NCBI RefSeq assembly: GCF_003014485.1
Contig: NZ_PYGA01000014.1
Location: 124,001-188,000 of the forward strand
Origin: Murinocardiopsis flavida
GTDB taxonomy: Bacteria; Actinomycetota; Actinomycetes; Streptosporangiales; Streptosporangiaceae
Direction: 5' to 3'
Length of the DNA: 64,000 nt
The position numbers and the translations under genes are program-made. Positions within the stretch are counted from its first letter, which is position 1; each line of letters starts with the position of its first letter. Below the pieces are notes generated by a model. That model did not search any database, was not told where the DNA came from, and was given only the letters and a program-made list of their open reading frames with translations. Shown here piece by piece: positions 36,001-43,036 of the stretch.

Positions 36001-38177
36001 TCACCGTCTGGATGCTCATGGACAGCTATTCACGGCTGGAAGAGCGGTTCCCCTGGCTGACGGTCGTGCAGGAGATCGCGAATCAGCAGGGCTTCTTCCA
36101 CTGGGAGGTGGAGTTCGCCCAGGTCTTCGGGAGTGAGGCGGGAGGCTTCGACCTCCAGGTGGGGAACCCACCGTGGGTCCGGCCGGACTGGGACGAGTCG
36201 GCGCACCTGGCGGAGTTCGAACCGTGGTTCCAGCTCACGGAGAAGGCCGCGAATTCGGAGAAGGTGGAGCGGCGGGAACAGGTGCTCGGTGCTCCCGGGG
36301 CGTTGGAGTACGTGACCCACGAGCGAGCAAGTACGGCGGCCACGCGCGATTTTCTGTCGTCACCACAGATGTATCCCCCATTGGGTGGTACACAGCCAGA
36401 CTTGTATCGGGCCTTCATGTGTACAACCTGGTCGGGAATGTCCACCGCAGGTGCTGTTGGTCTGGTACACCCCGACACCCATTTCAGTGGAGTCCGAGAA
36501 TCCGAGCTACGCGCTCAATCCTATTCTCACCTGAGAATGCACGCAGACTTCCACAATGGTGGAAACCGATTTTTCCCGCCACCGGTTGGACACCCAAGTC
36601 ATTTCGGGGTGCATGTCTATGGGGTCTCCAAAGAGATCGAGTTTGACCATCTTTCTTGGCTCTGGTCTACGGAAGCGTTGAGGAACTCCTTCGATAATGA
36701 CGGCACCGGGACCACTCCTGGTGTTAAGTTCCAGGGGCATTGGGACGAGCGTCCGCACAGGGCTCGGATTATTCGTGTTGACCGGGAGACGCTTGCTCTC
36801 TGGCAGAAGGTGACAGGCGAGGATGACCGCCCAGTCGAGCATGCCAGGCTTCTCTCGCCTGTGAGTACTGACGAGGCGGAGGCGCTCGAAGCGTTGGCGC
36901 AGGCCCCTGCTCGCCTTGAACGGTTGCAGCCGCAAATTTCCGGAGGGTTCCACGAACTTGGTGCGAAGAAGGACGGGTTGATCGATTACGGCTGGCACTC
37001 TTCGAGTGACTGGTCCGAGGTCGTATTGCGTGGGCCGCATATCGGACTGGCAACACCGTTCTACAAGAGTCCGACAGAAGAGGGGAAGACATCGCGCGCA
37101 ACGGACTTGAACGCTCTCGCCGATGGCGGGGTGCCGGACAGTGAGTACCTGCGACAGGTGGACTGGCGTTCCTATGAGGACGCGCAGGACCGCTGGCTCG
37201 ACCATCGAACCTGGACTGAATTGTGCGCCGATCCCGAGCAGCGCGACGAGGCGCGAAGGATACATGCAGAACGCGCGGGGGTCCTCCAGGGCGAGGTGAC
37301 GGACGAGCAGATCGAGAAGGTACTCGCCGAGCGTGCTCGCCGTCCCTACAGCACCTTCTACCGCCTCGCATGGCGACGAATGATCGCTCCAAACACCGAG
37401 CGGGCACTCTACGCGGCTCTCATCCCACCAGGGCCGGTACACATCCATCTTGTCCACAGTCTGGCGCTGCCGAGCCATCGAGAAACCGTGCTGACGGCAG
37501 GATTCTGGAGTGCCCTGCCGCTCGACTACTACCTGCGCGCGGTCGGCCGAAGTGACCTCCAAGTCGCCGATGCGAAGATCATGCCCGCCGGGCTCCCTGA
37601 TCACCCGCTCGCCTCCGCGCTGCTGCTGCGCACGCTGCGGCTTAACGCACTGACCAACGCATACGCCCCGCTCTGGGCTGAGCTGTTCGAGAGCGAATGG
37701 CGGTTCGAGGAGTGGGCCATCGGCTGGCCCGGTCTTCCGCCCCTGAGCGTCGTTGGTCCCGAGTGGGAACGCTCCACACCCCTGCGCACCGACCGGGCGC
37801 GCCGGGCCGCCCTGGTCGAGATCGACGCCCTCGTCTCCGTCTGGCTCGGCATCAGTGCCGACGCGCTCGAAGCCATGTACCGCGCCCGCTTCCCCGTCCT
37901 TGAGGGCTACGAGTCCGAGACCTGGTTCGACGCGGACGGCCACAAGATCGCCAAGAGCCACAACGCGTTCGGTGAGAAGCAGTTCGCCACAGGCCAGGCC
38001 AAGGAGGTCTGGGCCCAGCTCTCCTCCCATCCCGACTTCTACGACCCGGACAGCCCCCAGGCCAATGTCCCGGAGGGCTTCACCGGCCCCATGTACAAGG
38101 CCGACCGCATCCGCGAGATGCGCGAGGCCCACCACGTCTTCTCCGAACGACTGGAGCGGGCGAATCCCAGTGCCTAG
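33072..38177 (+). CDS. drmMI: Giant N6-adenine DNA methyltransferase, DISARM DrmMI-like
   Basis: 1701 aa. The N-terminal ~600 residues start VSFESLVNRGDYFSPHYLAE and are mainly helical. SAM-binding motif I is ICEPALGSGAFLNEAINQ near 622, with GVDLNSTAAELAEVSLWLN after it. The target-base motif IV is LQVGNPPWVRPDWDE near 1028 (NPPW). The last ~650 residues would hold target recognition. It is far longer than type IIG enzymes and has no visible nuclease motif, as expected for a self-marking methylase. GTG 33072 follows GGAAGG, 71 bp after the SNF2 gene, so the two are one operon. The part from about 36.3 to 37.5 kb has clearly lower GC than either side. Ends opposite the truncated AlbA-type gene. 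Confidence 0.75.
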   Translation: MSFESLVNRGDYFSPHYLAEVMPRDLKAQKKERDKARAEGRPVPDPRAGLTAFRQRFFAARPQLAEGAAKYNADDGVGPDTERETWVRALRLHHRHLLAALGFTAFDEDAEPPVDPVELTVAQAGAEHAVPVAFAETAGGAGVVAVECGWASTVDEAFDTLDAGRLLDRVHLDSAKDVKDGASLATFLFGAEDPPRYVLLLAGGVVVLADRTLWGEGRYLAVSLNTAFDRNDTAPGGEMELVAALFGAASLRPPAEGGAAPLADLVAKSNQHAVGVSDTLRDGLRRSVEVIANEVLDRMRAQGVRPEDIDRPDELGRDLARESLRYLYRVLFLLYAEARPDLGILPADAPEYAEGYGLAGLGDLVDLAGPNLLGDRSRESLYLYESLDLLFRMVNEGHRPRGGAAVAEDASEDEGLRFEPLESELFRPSSIRLIGAAVPNPSYERNAAEGVEQPRTIDTRLRNVALHRVLRNLMLAKGSKRGERGGFISYAQLGINQLGAVYEGLMSYTGFIAAEELYEVAKGRDPKDGSWMVPASKAGEYERYLVQHTDEETGARTARRYPAGTFVYRLAGRDRQTSASYYTPESLTKVTVEQALRYRLYDKGKPEEGVPEVPAADLLRWKICEPALGSGAFLNEAINQVAAEYLRRRQGELGTVIPPDEFPTELQKAKAYIALHNSFGVDLNSTAAELAEVSLWLNVMHPGLQAPWFGLHLRRGNSLIGAKRSVYAGAELAKGRWLKTKDTLVPTDLPFRDGALPEGAVHHFLLPAQGWAAVAGEKEAKELAPVQNAALKNWRKDIQKPPAAKRKQGQKLTQVQRLQGVARRAEYLWTLVQKRLELTEAATGRRVDVWGADDLAAPPEGMTQQQREQLLEEFRAPGTPYWRLKLVMDAWCALWFWPLDKVDLLNGKAAAYQEPDKTKAAVVAQQKGRRRRVIALKELDDWIDFTEATLGAGDLAAETLAPQFTDLDALAEHEDQLTVWMLMDSYSRLEERFPWLTVVQEIANQQGFFHWEVEFAQVFGSEAGGFDLQVGNPPWVRPDWDESAHLAEFEPWFQLTEKAANSEKVERREQVLGAPGALEYVTHERASTAATRDFLSSPQMYPPLGGTQPDLYRAFMCTTWSGMSTAGAVGLVHPDTHFSGVRESELRAQSYSHLRMHADFHNGGNRFFPPPVGHPSHFGVHVYGVSKEIEFDHLSWLWSTEALRNSFDNDGTGTTPGVKFQGHWDERPHRARIIRVDRETLALWQKVTGEDDRPVEHARLLSPVSTDEAEALEALAQAPARLERLQPQISGGFHELGAKKDGLIDYGWHSSSDWSEVVLRGPHIGLATPFYKSPTEEGKTSRATDLNALADGGVPDSEYLRQVDWRSYEDAQDRWLDHRTWTELCADPEQRDEARRIHAERAGVLQGEVTDEQIEKVLAERARRPYSTFYRLAWRRMIAPNTERALYAALIPPGPVHIHLVHSLALPSHRETVLTAGFWSALPLDYYLRAVGRSDLQVADAKIMPAGLPDHPLASALLLRTLRLNALTNAYAPLWAELFESEWRFEEWAIGWPGLPPLSVVGPEWERSTPLRTDRARRAALVEIDALVSVWLGISADALEAMYRARFPVLEGYESETWFDADGHKIAKSHNAFGEKQFATGQAKEVWAQLSSHPDFYDPDSPQANVPEGFTGPMYKADRIREMREAHHVFSERLERANPSA

Positions 38178-38263
38178 GAGTAGTGGTCGGAAGCTCCGAT
38201 CGGAGGTCTCGCAGCTTCGGCCGGGTCATCGTCCTGATCGTCGGCTCGGTCACGACAGTGACG

Positions 38264-38330
38264 TTCTAGCTCAATGGTGAGCTAGAAGAAGCGATGTCTA
38301 GCTCACCATTGAGCTAGAAGTGAGTTAGAA
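38264..38330. repeat. Paired palindromes TTCTAGCTCA...TGAGCTAGAA plus half-site
   Basis: At 38264-38287 TTCTAGCTCA and TGAGCTAGAA are 10-bp arms around ATGG. At 38297-38318 the same unit occurs inverted, with 9-bp arms around CCAT. A fifth, near-identical half-site TGAGTTAGAA follows at 38321-38330. The block is AT-rich and lies between the convergent ends of the methylase and the AlbA-type pseudogene. It may be a double terminator, a protein-binding array or a scar of an inserted element. Confidence 0.85.
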
Positions 38331-38348
38331 GATGAGGTACACACAGGT

Positions 38349-39420
38349 TCAGCGACTGTGCGGTCGGGGCGCCAACCGATATCGCGTCCACCGGCCTTCG
38401 CCGTGGCGCGTAACCTTGCCTTCCTTGATCAGTCGCGTGAGTAGGGTGCGTGCCTGCCACGGGTTGAGCTGGCACAGTTGGGCGACGTCGGAACTCGACA
38501 CTTCATCGTTGGCCTGGAGAAGTTGGAGGACCATCTGCTCTTGTCGGATGGGCTCGAACCCCTTCAGCCGTACGTAGCCGGCGCTGTCCCCGAGTTGGCG
38601 GTACACGGTGCCTGAGAGGTGGTAGACGCGGTTCTGAGTGGCGCCGCGTGCCTCGATCCATCCGCGCTCGGTCATGCGCCGAAGGACCCGTTTGGCCTGA
38701 TCTTCGGACATCTGGATGAGTCCGGCCGCCTCTGACGTGCTGACCTCCCTCTCGCGCGTCAGTTCGTTGAGAAGTTGCAGATCGGGAAGCTTCAGTGATT
38801 GGTCGGCGCGATCCTGTTCTAGGACGAACCGTGTCACGGCAAGGTTCGCGGGTTCGCCGGGAAGCACGGCGACCACGGCGGTTTCGGTGGTTCGGCCATA
38901 TTCGGGAGCCGACCGGCCGAACCGCAGTTGCTGCTCGAACATGCGGTTGATTCCTCGACCGGTCCGTTCCACGAGCCTTGCGCGTTTGAACGCATCGGCG
39001 AGCACCGGGTTCCGTGGGTGCGGGGGCGTCACGAGGATGTTGTCCAGGCGGACGCCTTCAGGAAAGCCGCCTGGACTGCTGATCTCCAAGTCCTCGTCGT
39101 GCCACTGCACATGGACCGCGCCTCGTCGTGAGTAGTCGCGGTGGATGAAAGTGTTGGCCAGGGCTTCCCGGAAGGCGATCTCCGAATACTCGGGGAGGGC
39201 GACACGTTGCAGGCCGAAGTCCATCTCCTCTTCGGTATTGCGGAACTGGAACTGGCGGAGGAAGTCCTCGGCGAGCCTGAGCAGCGGCCAGCGGAAGAAG
39301 TCGTTCATGCGTACCGCGCTGCCGGTCAATACCTGGAACGCGGCCTCATGGTTGGGAACGAGTCTGCGAAGCGAATCCGCTTGGGTGCCGAGAGCGTCCT
39401 TGGCCCGCGGTAAACCTGGG
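38349..39420 (-). pseudogene. 5'-truncated AlbA_2/HATPase_c_4 ATP-binding protein (COG2865-like)
   Basis: The open part codes for about 350 residues. DSLRRLVPNHEAAFQVLTGS and MNDFFRWPLL are followed by YSEIAFREALANTFIHRDYS, HDEDLEISSPGGFPEGVRLD, RNPVLADAFKRARLVERTGR and GINRMFEQQLR, the GHKL-type ATPase and helix-turn-helix part of COG2865 proteins. Two winged-helix units follow (LLNELTREREVSTSEAAGLI; QANDEVSSSDVAQLCQLN). The expected N-terminal AlbA_2/Schlafen-like domain of ~200 residues is missing: the homology stops at ALGT, exactly inside the first 46-bp repeat. No normal start or ribosome-binding site exists; the frame runs on through repeat DNA. A shortened product from the ATG near 39308 is conceivable, so decay is inferred. 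Confidence 0.7.
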
Positions 39421-39902
39421 CAAGGCTGGGGGTGTGGCCTCGGCTTCATGCCGGGGGTGGGTGCCGAGAGCGTCCTTGGCCCGCAGCAAACCTGGGCAAG
39501 GCTGCCGGGAAGCCTGCGCAGCAGCGACGGCCGAAGCAGACCCTGGGTTTCGACGCCCGGGCCCCGCCACGCACTGATCGCGCGGAGGCGGAACCGTGGT
39601 GCTGGCGCGGGCGGGGCTCCCCGGGCATGGTTGCGGTGGATTCCGTGCGGTGCCAGGCCCGGCAGTCGTCGTTCAAGGTGCGATTCGGCCGTCGCTGCTG
39701 CGCAGGCACCCCGGCAGCCTGGGCACCGGCTCCTTGGGTCAAGGACGCTCTCGCCCCCGGACCTCAGTATTCCCGGACGCTCTCGCCCCCGGACCTCAGT
39801 ATTCCCGGACGCGCTCGTCCTCGGACGTCGGGGCTCGTGGACGCGCTCGTCATCGGACGTCAGCGCCCGCGGACGCGCTCGCTCGCGGATGCCTGCGCCC
39901 GG
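39383..39902. repeat. Complex repeat cluster: 46-bp direct repeats, long imperfect inverted repeat, five 32-bp tandem units
   Basis: Two 46-bp direct repeats (39383-39428 and 39459-39504, two mismatches, period 76). The second repeat and its right flank (39466-39534) recur inverted at about 39684-39755, so the block is a large imperfect palindrome with a ~150-bp centre that is itself weakly symmetric. Immediately right, a 32-bp unit starting GGACGC is repeated five times (39743-39902); the first two are identical and the others diverged. Confidence 0.85.
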
Positions 39903-40032
39903 TCCGCGCAGTGCCGCGTCGCGGCAGCGCACCGTCATTTCGGGGTTGCAGAGCCCGCCGTCGGTTGGGTCATCGGAGTCGTGAAATGACCTCGTTCCTA
40001 TTGAGGCGGCGGCATCGCGCGACCTGTGCATT
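39421..40032. other. Gene-free stretch around the repeat cluster
   Basis: No gene supported. Most of it is the repeat cluster; open frames here are Arg/Ala/Pro-rich and change with each repeat, so I treat them as non-coding. The last ~100 bp before the sigma-like gene end contain nothing recognisable. Confidence 0.6.
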
Positions 40033-40848
40033 TCACAGGTGGGGCCGGATTCGTTCGCGTACTGCGTTGAGGCTTAGGCCGACGCTTTTGCCTATGGCGG
40101 TGAAGGTCTCCCCGGCGCGGTAGCGGTCGGCGAGTTCGGGGCCGCTTACGCCGATGTCGCGGGCCACGCGCCCCACGACGGGGACGGTGCCGCGGCGCGC
40201 ACGCAGGCGTTCGCGCTGCCGGACGGCGATGACCGTGACGTTCTTGGTGCGCGGTTTCTTGCCCCGCACGTCGTTGCCCCATGGGCGGGACGGCGTCTCG
40301 CCCTCGTGCCACAGGGCGAAGAACGCCTTGCGGGCGCGCGAGATCAGCGCGTAGTAACTGCCCTTGGTGACGCCGAGGGACTCGGCGGCGTCGGCGTAGC
40401 TCTCATGATCCGCAAGAGCGAGGAGCACGCGGCGGTGCTGTTCGGGCAGCACCGCCCAGATCTGGGCGAGGGCGGTGCGGTCCACGATCCGGGCTTCCGG
40501 GCCGGGGACCGGGTTCGCCGACAGTGCCCAAAATCGCTCGAACCCGGCGAGGGTGCGGCTCTCGTACCCCCACGCGCGGCCCCGGAAGGAGTTGTACCGC
40601 TGTACATGGTCGGTGATCGCGCTCCACCCGGCGGTGACCAGCTCGCCGCGGGAGGGCGGGGCCGAGCAGGAGTAGAGGTGTTCGGCGATCGCCGACCACG
40701 CCACTTCCGCCCGTGTGCCCCAGTCCAGTCCACCCGGCCACCGGATGGTGGATGCGGCGAGGCGCGCGATGTCATCGATGTCGGCGCGGCTGAACCCGTG
40801 CCGGAGGGGCTCGTGGTGGGCGTCGTGGGCACGGTCGGTCGCGGGCAT
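40033..40848 (-). CDS. Sigma-factor-like helix-turn-helix protein
   Basis: 271 aa. Residues about 150-190 form a sigma-70 region 4-like unit (LAQIWAVLPEQHRRVLLALA, then SYADAAESLGVTKGSYYALI, SRARKAFFALWHE). A second HTH is at the C-terminus (RYRAGETFTAIGKSVGLSLN, AVRERIRPHL). The N-terminal part is helical and lacks a clear region 2, so it is probably not a complete sigma factor. It lies 203 bp downstream of an anti-sigma-like ATPase gene on the same strand and near the XRE-DUF5753/DUF397 pair, a common actinomycete regulatory grouping. ATG 40848 is the first good start. Confidence 0.7.
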   Translation of the reverse strand: MPATDRAHDAHHEPLRHGFSRADIDDIARLAASTIRWPGGLDWGTRAEVAWSAIAEHLYSCSAPPSRGELVTAGWSAITDHVQRYNSFRGRAWGYESRTLAGFERFWALSANPVPGPEARIVDRTALAQIWAVLPEQHRRVLLALADHESYADAAESLGVTKGSYYALISRARKAFFALWHEGETPSRPWGNDVRGKKPRTKNVTVIAVRQRERLRARRGTVPVVGRVARDIGVSGPELADRYRAGETFTAIGKSVGLSLNAVRERIRPHL

Positions 40849-41050
40849 GGCGGTGAACGCTCCGTTGGAGTGCGGTCGGGCATAGGAATGCCCGGGACGT
40901 GTTCGATGGAGGGCACGGGGATTCGGCGGAAGCGCCTGGGACCGTGCCGGGGGAGGGGCGAGCGGGGGACGGCTTACGCGCGGTACGCGGCGTGGAGGCT
41001 CGCCCTTCCGATGCCGGGCGGTGGGTTCGGTGCCCGAACGGAGGAGCTGG

Positions 41051-41521
41051 TCAGGCGGAGAGCGCCGCGAAGGGTCTGTAGAGGGGCGACTCGAAGGCGG
41101 CCCAGACCGCGTGGCCGCCTTCATCGGTGCGGGAGCAGCCCCACAGGTCGCAGACGTCCGCGACGAGTCGGAGCCCGCGGTGGCCGATGGCGAGGGGAGC
41201 GGGGTCGGCGAGCCTGGGCACACGCGGGCGGCCGGTCGCAGGATCGGTCAGCGGCCCGTCGTCGGTCACCGTGAGGACGACGAACCCGGTGCGCAGGGCG
41301 GAGATGCTGACGGCGACCGTGCCGCCTTGCCCGCTGCGGGTGTGCCGGCAGGCGTTGCCGAACAGTTCGGAGATGACGAGTTCGGCGTCGTCCACGACGT
41401 GGGCGAACGCGTGAAGGGCCGTTCGAGTGCGGTGACGCAGGCCAGGGCACTGCGTGGGATCGCCGGGACAGCGCCAGAACTCGGAGACGGCGACGAGTCG
41501 GCCCGTGCCGACGCCGCTCAT
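41051..41521 (-). CDS. Anti-sigma-like ATP-binding protein (RsbW/HATPase_c)
   Basis: 156 aa. The GHKL nucleotide fold is visible: DDAELVISELFGNACRHT (N box), LTVTDDGPLTDP (G1-type DDG) and GHRGLRLVADVCDLWGCS (G2). The length and motifs match the many small ATP-binding proteins found beside DUF397/XRE-DUF5753 genes in actinomycetes. Whether it phosphorylates an anti-anti-sigma or acts otherwise is unknown. Start at ATG 41521 (MSGVGTGRL), with GAGG upstream; a TTG at 41539 is also in frame. It is divergent from the XRE gene. Confidence 0.82.
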   Translation of the reverse strand: MSGVGTGRLVAVSEFWRCPGDPTQCPGLRHRTRTALHAFAHVVDDAELVISELFGNACRHTRSGQGGTVAVSISALRTGFVVLTVTDDGPLTDPATGRPRVPRLADPAPLAIGHRGLRLVADVCDLWGCSRTDEGGHAVWAAFESPLYRPFAALSA

Positions 41522-41657
41522 CACGTGGGCCTCGCGCAAGGGTGCCCACGCCTAGGTAGTTGGCGTACAGCCAGCCGGGCGGTCGAATCGGCGGCAAAGT
41601 AGACCATGCCTTACTCCTTGAGGGCTGTCGTGACCATCGAACACACTCAATGATGCA

Positions 41658-41697
41658 GTGGAATCCACCATCTATCAAGTAGAATCGTGGAATCCAC
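41658..41697. promoter_or_regulatory. Two copies of the palindrome GTGGAATCCAC, probable XRE operators
   Basis: The 11-bp palindrome GTGGAATCCAC occurs identically at 41658-41668 and 41687-41697, 29 bp apart (almost three helical turns, same DNA face). Both are just upstream of the XRE-DUF5753 start and between it and the divergent ATPase gene. Confidence 0.6.
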
Positions 41698-41722
41698 ACG
41701 GTGAATCTTGGCGTTGCTGCCC

Positions 41723-41735
41723 TAGACTCGCTTTC
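41723..41735 (+). promoter_or_regulatory. Leaderless -10 element of the XRE gene
   Basis: TAGACT at 41723-41728 ends 7 nt before ATG 41736 and no ribosome-binding site is present, so a leaderless transcript is likely. No clear -35; the GTGGAATCCAC copies cover the region where it should be. Confidence 0.35.
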
Positions 41736-42590
41736 ATGCCAGCTCCCCACAGCCCCAGCGTTCGCCGTCGTCGGCTCTCAAGTGAGCTGCGTCGACTCCG
41801 GGGTGCTAAGGCTCTGACCTTGGTGGAAGCAGCGAAAAGGGTCGGCTTGGGCAAGTCCAATCTGAGCAAGATCGAGTCAGCCGAGTCCAAGACTGTCCCA
41901 GCCGCGACGCTGGACAAGCTGTTGAACCTCTACGGCGTAACAGACGGTGACGTCCGCGAGAGTATGCATGAGTTGGCTCGACTCGCCGGAGAGAGGGGCT
42001 GGTGGGCCAAGTACAGCGGTATGCTTCCGACTAACTTGGCCGACTTCGAGGTAGAGGCGTCTGAGTTTCGAACCTTTGAGGCTCAGGTAATTCCTGGTCT
42101 GCTGCAAGTGGCGGATTATTCTGAAGCTGTCATCAACGCTGACAAGACTCGAGATGCTGAAGAGATCGCTAAACGAGTGGCGGCTCGCCTAAAGCGTCAG
42201 GAAATCCTTAATAGGGTAGATCCGCCCACGTACTCAGCGGTTCTCGATGAGGCGGCACTGCGCAGGATGGTCGGATCGGCACACGTCATGCGTGCTCAAC
42301 TAAGACATCTGACCCACATGTCTGCACGTCATAACGTTCATATCCACGTGCTTCCGTTCTCAGCCGGAGCGCATCAGGCGACTGAAGGAAGTTTCGTTAT
42401 CATGGATTTCGCCGATCCGCGAGATTCGAGCATTGCCTACGTAGAGACATCTTCGTCAAGTCTCTATATGGAAGAAGAGCGTGAACTTGAACAGTTTAAC
42501 GCCGCGTTTCGAGCAGTAAGAGCGGTGGCTCTTGATGAAGAACAATCATTGTCAAGTATCGAGGACATCATTAAGTCGTTGGAAGAGTGA
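41736..42590 (+). CDS. XRE-family regulator with DUF5753 domain
   Basis: 284 aa. The N-terminal HTH reads LRRLRGAKALTLVEAAKRVG then LGKSNLSKIESAESKTVPAA. The DUF5753 ligand or partner domain follows: WWAKYSGMLPTNLADFEVEA, EAQVIPGLLQVADYSEAVI, YSAVLDEAALRRMVG and HVLPFSAGAHQATEGSFVIM. Such WhiJ-like proteins regulate development and work with a DUF397 protein, here the next gene, overlapping by 4 bp. The base composition is much lower in GC than the rest of the window, suggesting recent transfer. The 11-bp palindromes upstream imply autoregulation. Confidence 0.9.
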   Translation: MPAPHSPSVRRRRLSSELRRLRGAKALTLVEAAKRVGLGKSNLSKIESAESKTVPAATLDKLLNLYGVTDGDVRESMHELARLAGERGWWAKYSGMLPTNLADFEVEASEFRTFEAQVIPGLLQVADYSEAVINADKTRDAEEIAKRVAARLKRQEILNRVDPPTYSAVLDEAALRRMVGSAHVMRAQLRHLTHMSARHNVHIHVLPFSAGAHQATEGSFVIMDFADPRDSSIAYVETSSSSLYMEEERELEQFNAAFRAVRAVALDEEQSLSSIEDIIKSLEE

Positions 42591-42835
42591 GTCGGTTGGC
42601 TGACGAGCGAGCATGGCGTAAGAGCAGCTACAGCGGAGTGAACGGCAACTGCGTAGAGGTGTCGCTAGCGTCGTGGCGCACTAGCTCCTACAGTGGCACT
42701 AACGCGAACTGCGTCGAGGTCTCCGACCTCCCCGGATCCTCCGCCGTCCGCGACTCCCGCCATCCGCAGGACGCCGTGCTCCCCTTCCCCTCCACCGAGT
42801 GGGCGGCGTTCGTCGCCGGTCTCGTCCGGACGTAG
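42587..42835 (+). CDS. DUF397 protein with duplicated motif
   Basis: 82 aa. The DUF397 core WRKSSYSGVNGNCVEVS is followed almost at once by a second copy, WRTSSYSGTNANCVEVSD, then the usual SAVRDSRHPQ and WAAFVAGLV end. Normal DUF397 proteins (about 60 aa) have one copy. The GTG start overlaps the XRE stop as GTGA, so translation is coupled. DUF397 proteins are small partners of XRE-DUF5753 regulators. GC is higher in the second half than in the first. Confidence 0.88.
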   Translation: MSRLADERAWRKSSYSGVNGNCVEVSLASWRTSSYSGTNANCVEVSDLPGSSAVRDSRHPQDAVLPFPSTEWAAFVAGLVRT

Positions 42836-43036
42836 ATCAGACACGACACACCAAGCCGCCGACTCATGGCGCGTGAGGGAATCGGACTCGGGCATCCACG
42901 CATCCGTGAGCCATGAGGCTGTATTTTACTTGCTGTTTAGTGCCCGATTGTGACGAAAACCTTCCTGGATGGCGTCCAAACTGCATACGATGGCCCCGGT
43001 CGGCGTCATGGTGACGCGTAGTAAGGAGGCTGGGGC

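Noticed and set aside
38264-38318. tRNA or attachment site in the paired palindromes
   Set aside because: No cloverleaf, anticodon stem or CCA end can be drawn, and no integrase gene is present in the window.
39743-39902. CRISPR-like array
   Set aside because: The 32-bp units are directly adjacent without spacers and diverge progressively, so this is a simple tandem repeat; no cas genes are present.
39145-39984. Possible plus-strand gene across the repeat cluster
   Set aside because: Its sequence is Arg/Gly/Pro/Ser-rich, follows the DNA repeats and overlaps the conserved AlbA/GHKL fragment on the other strand.
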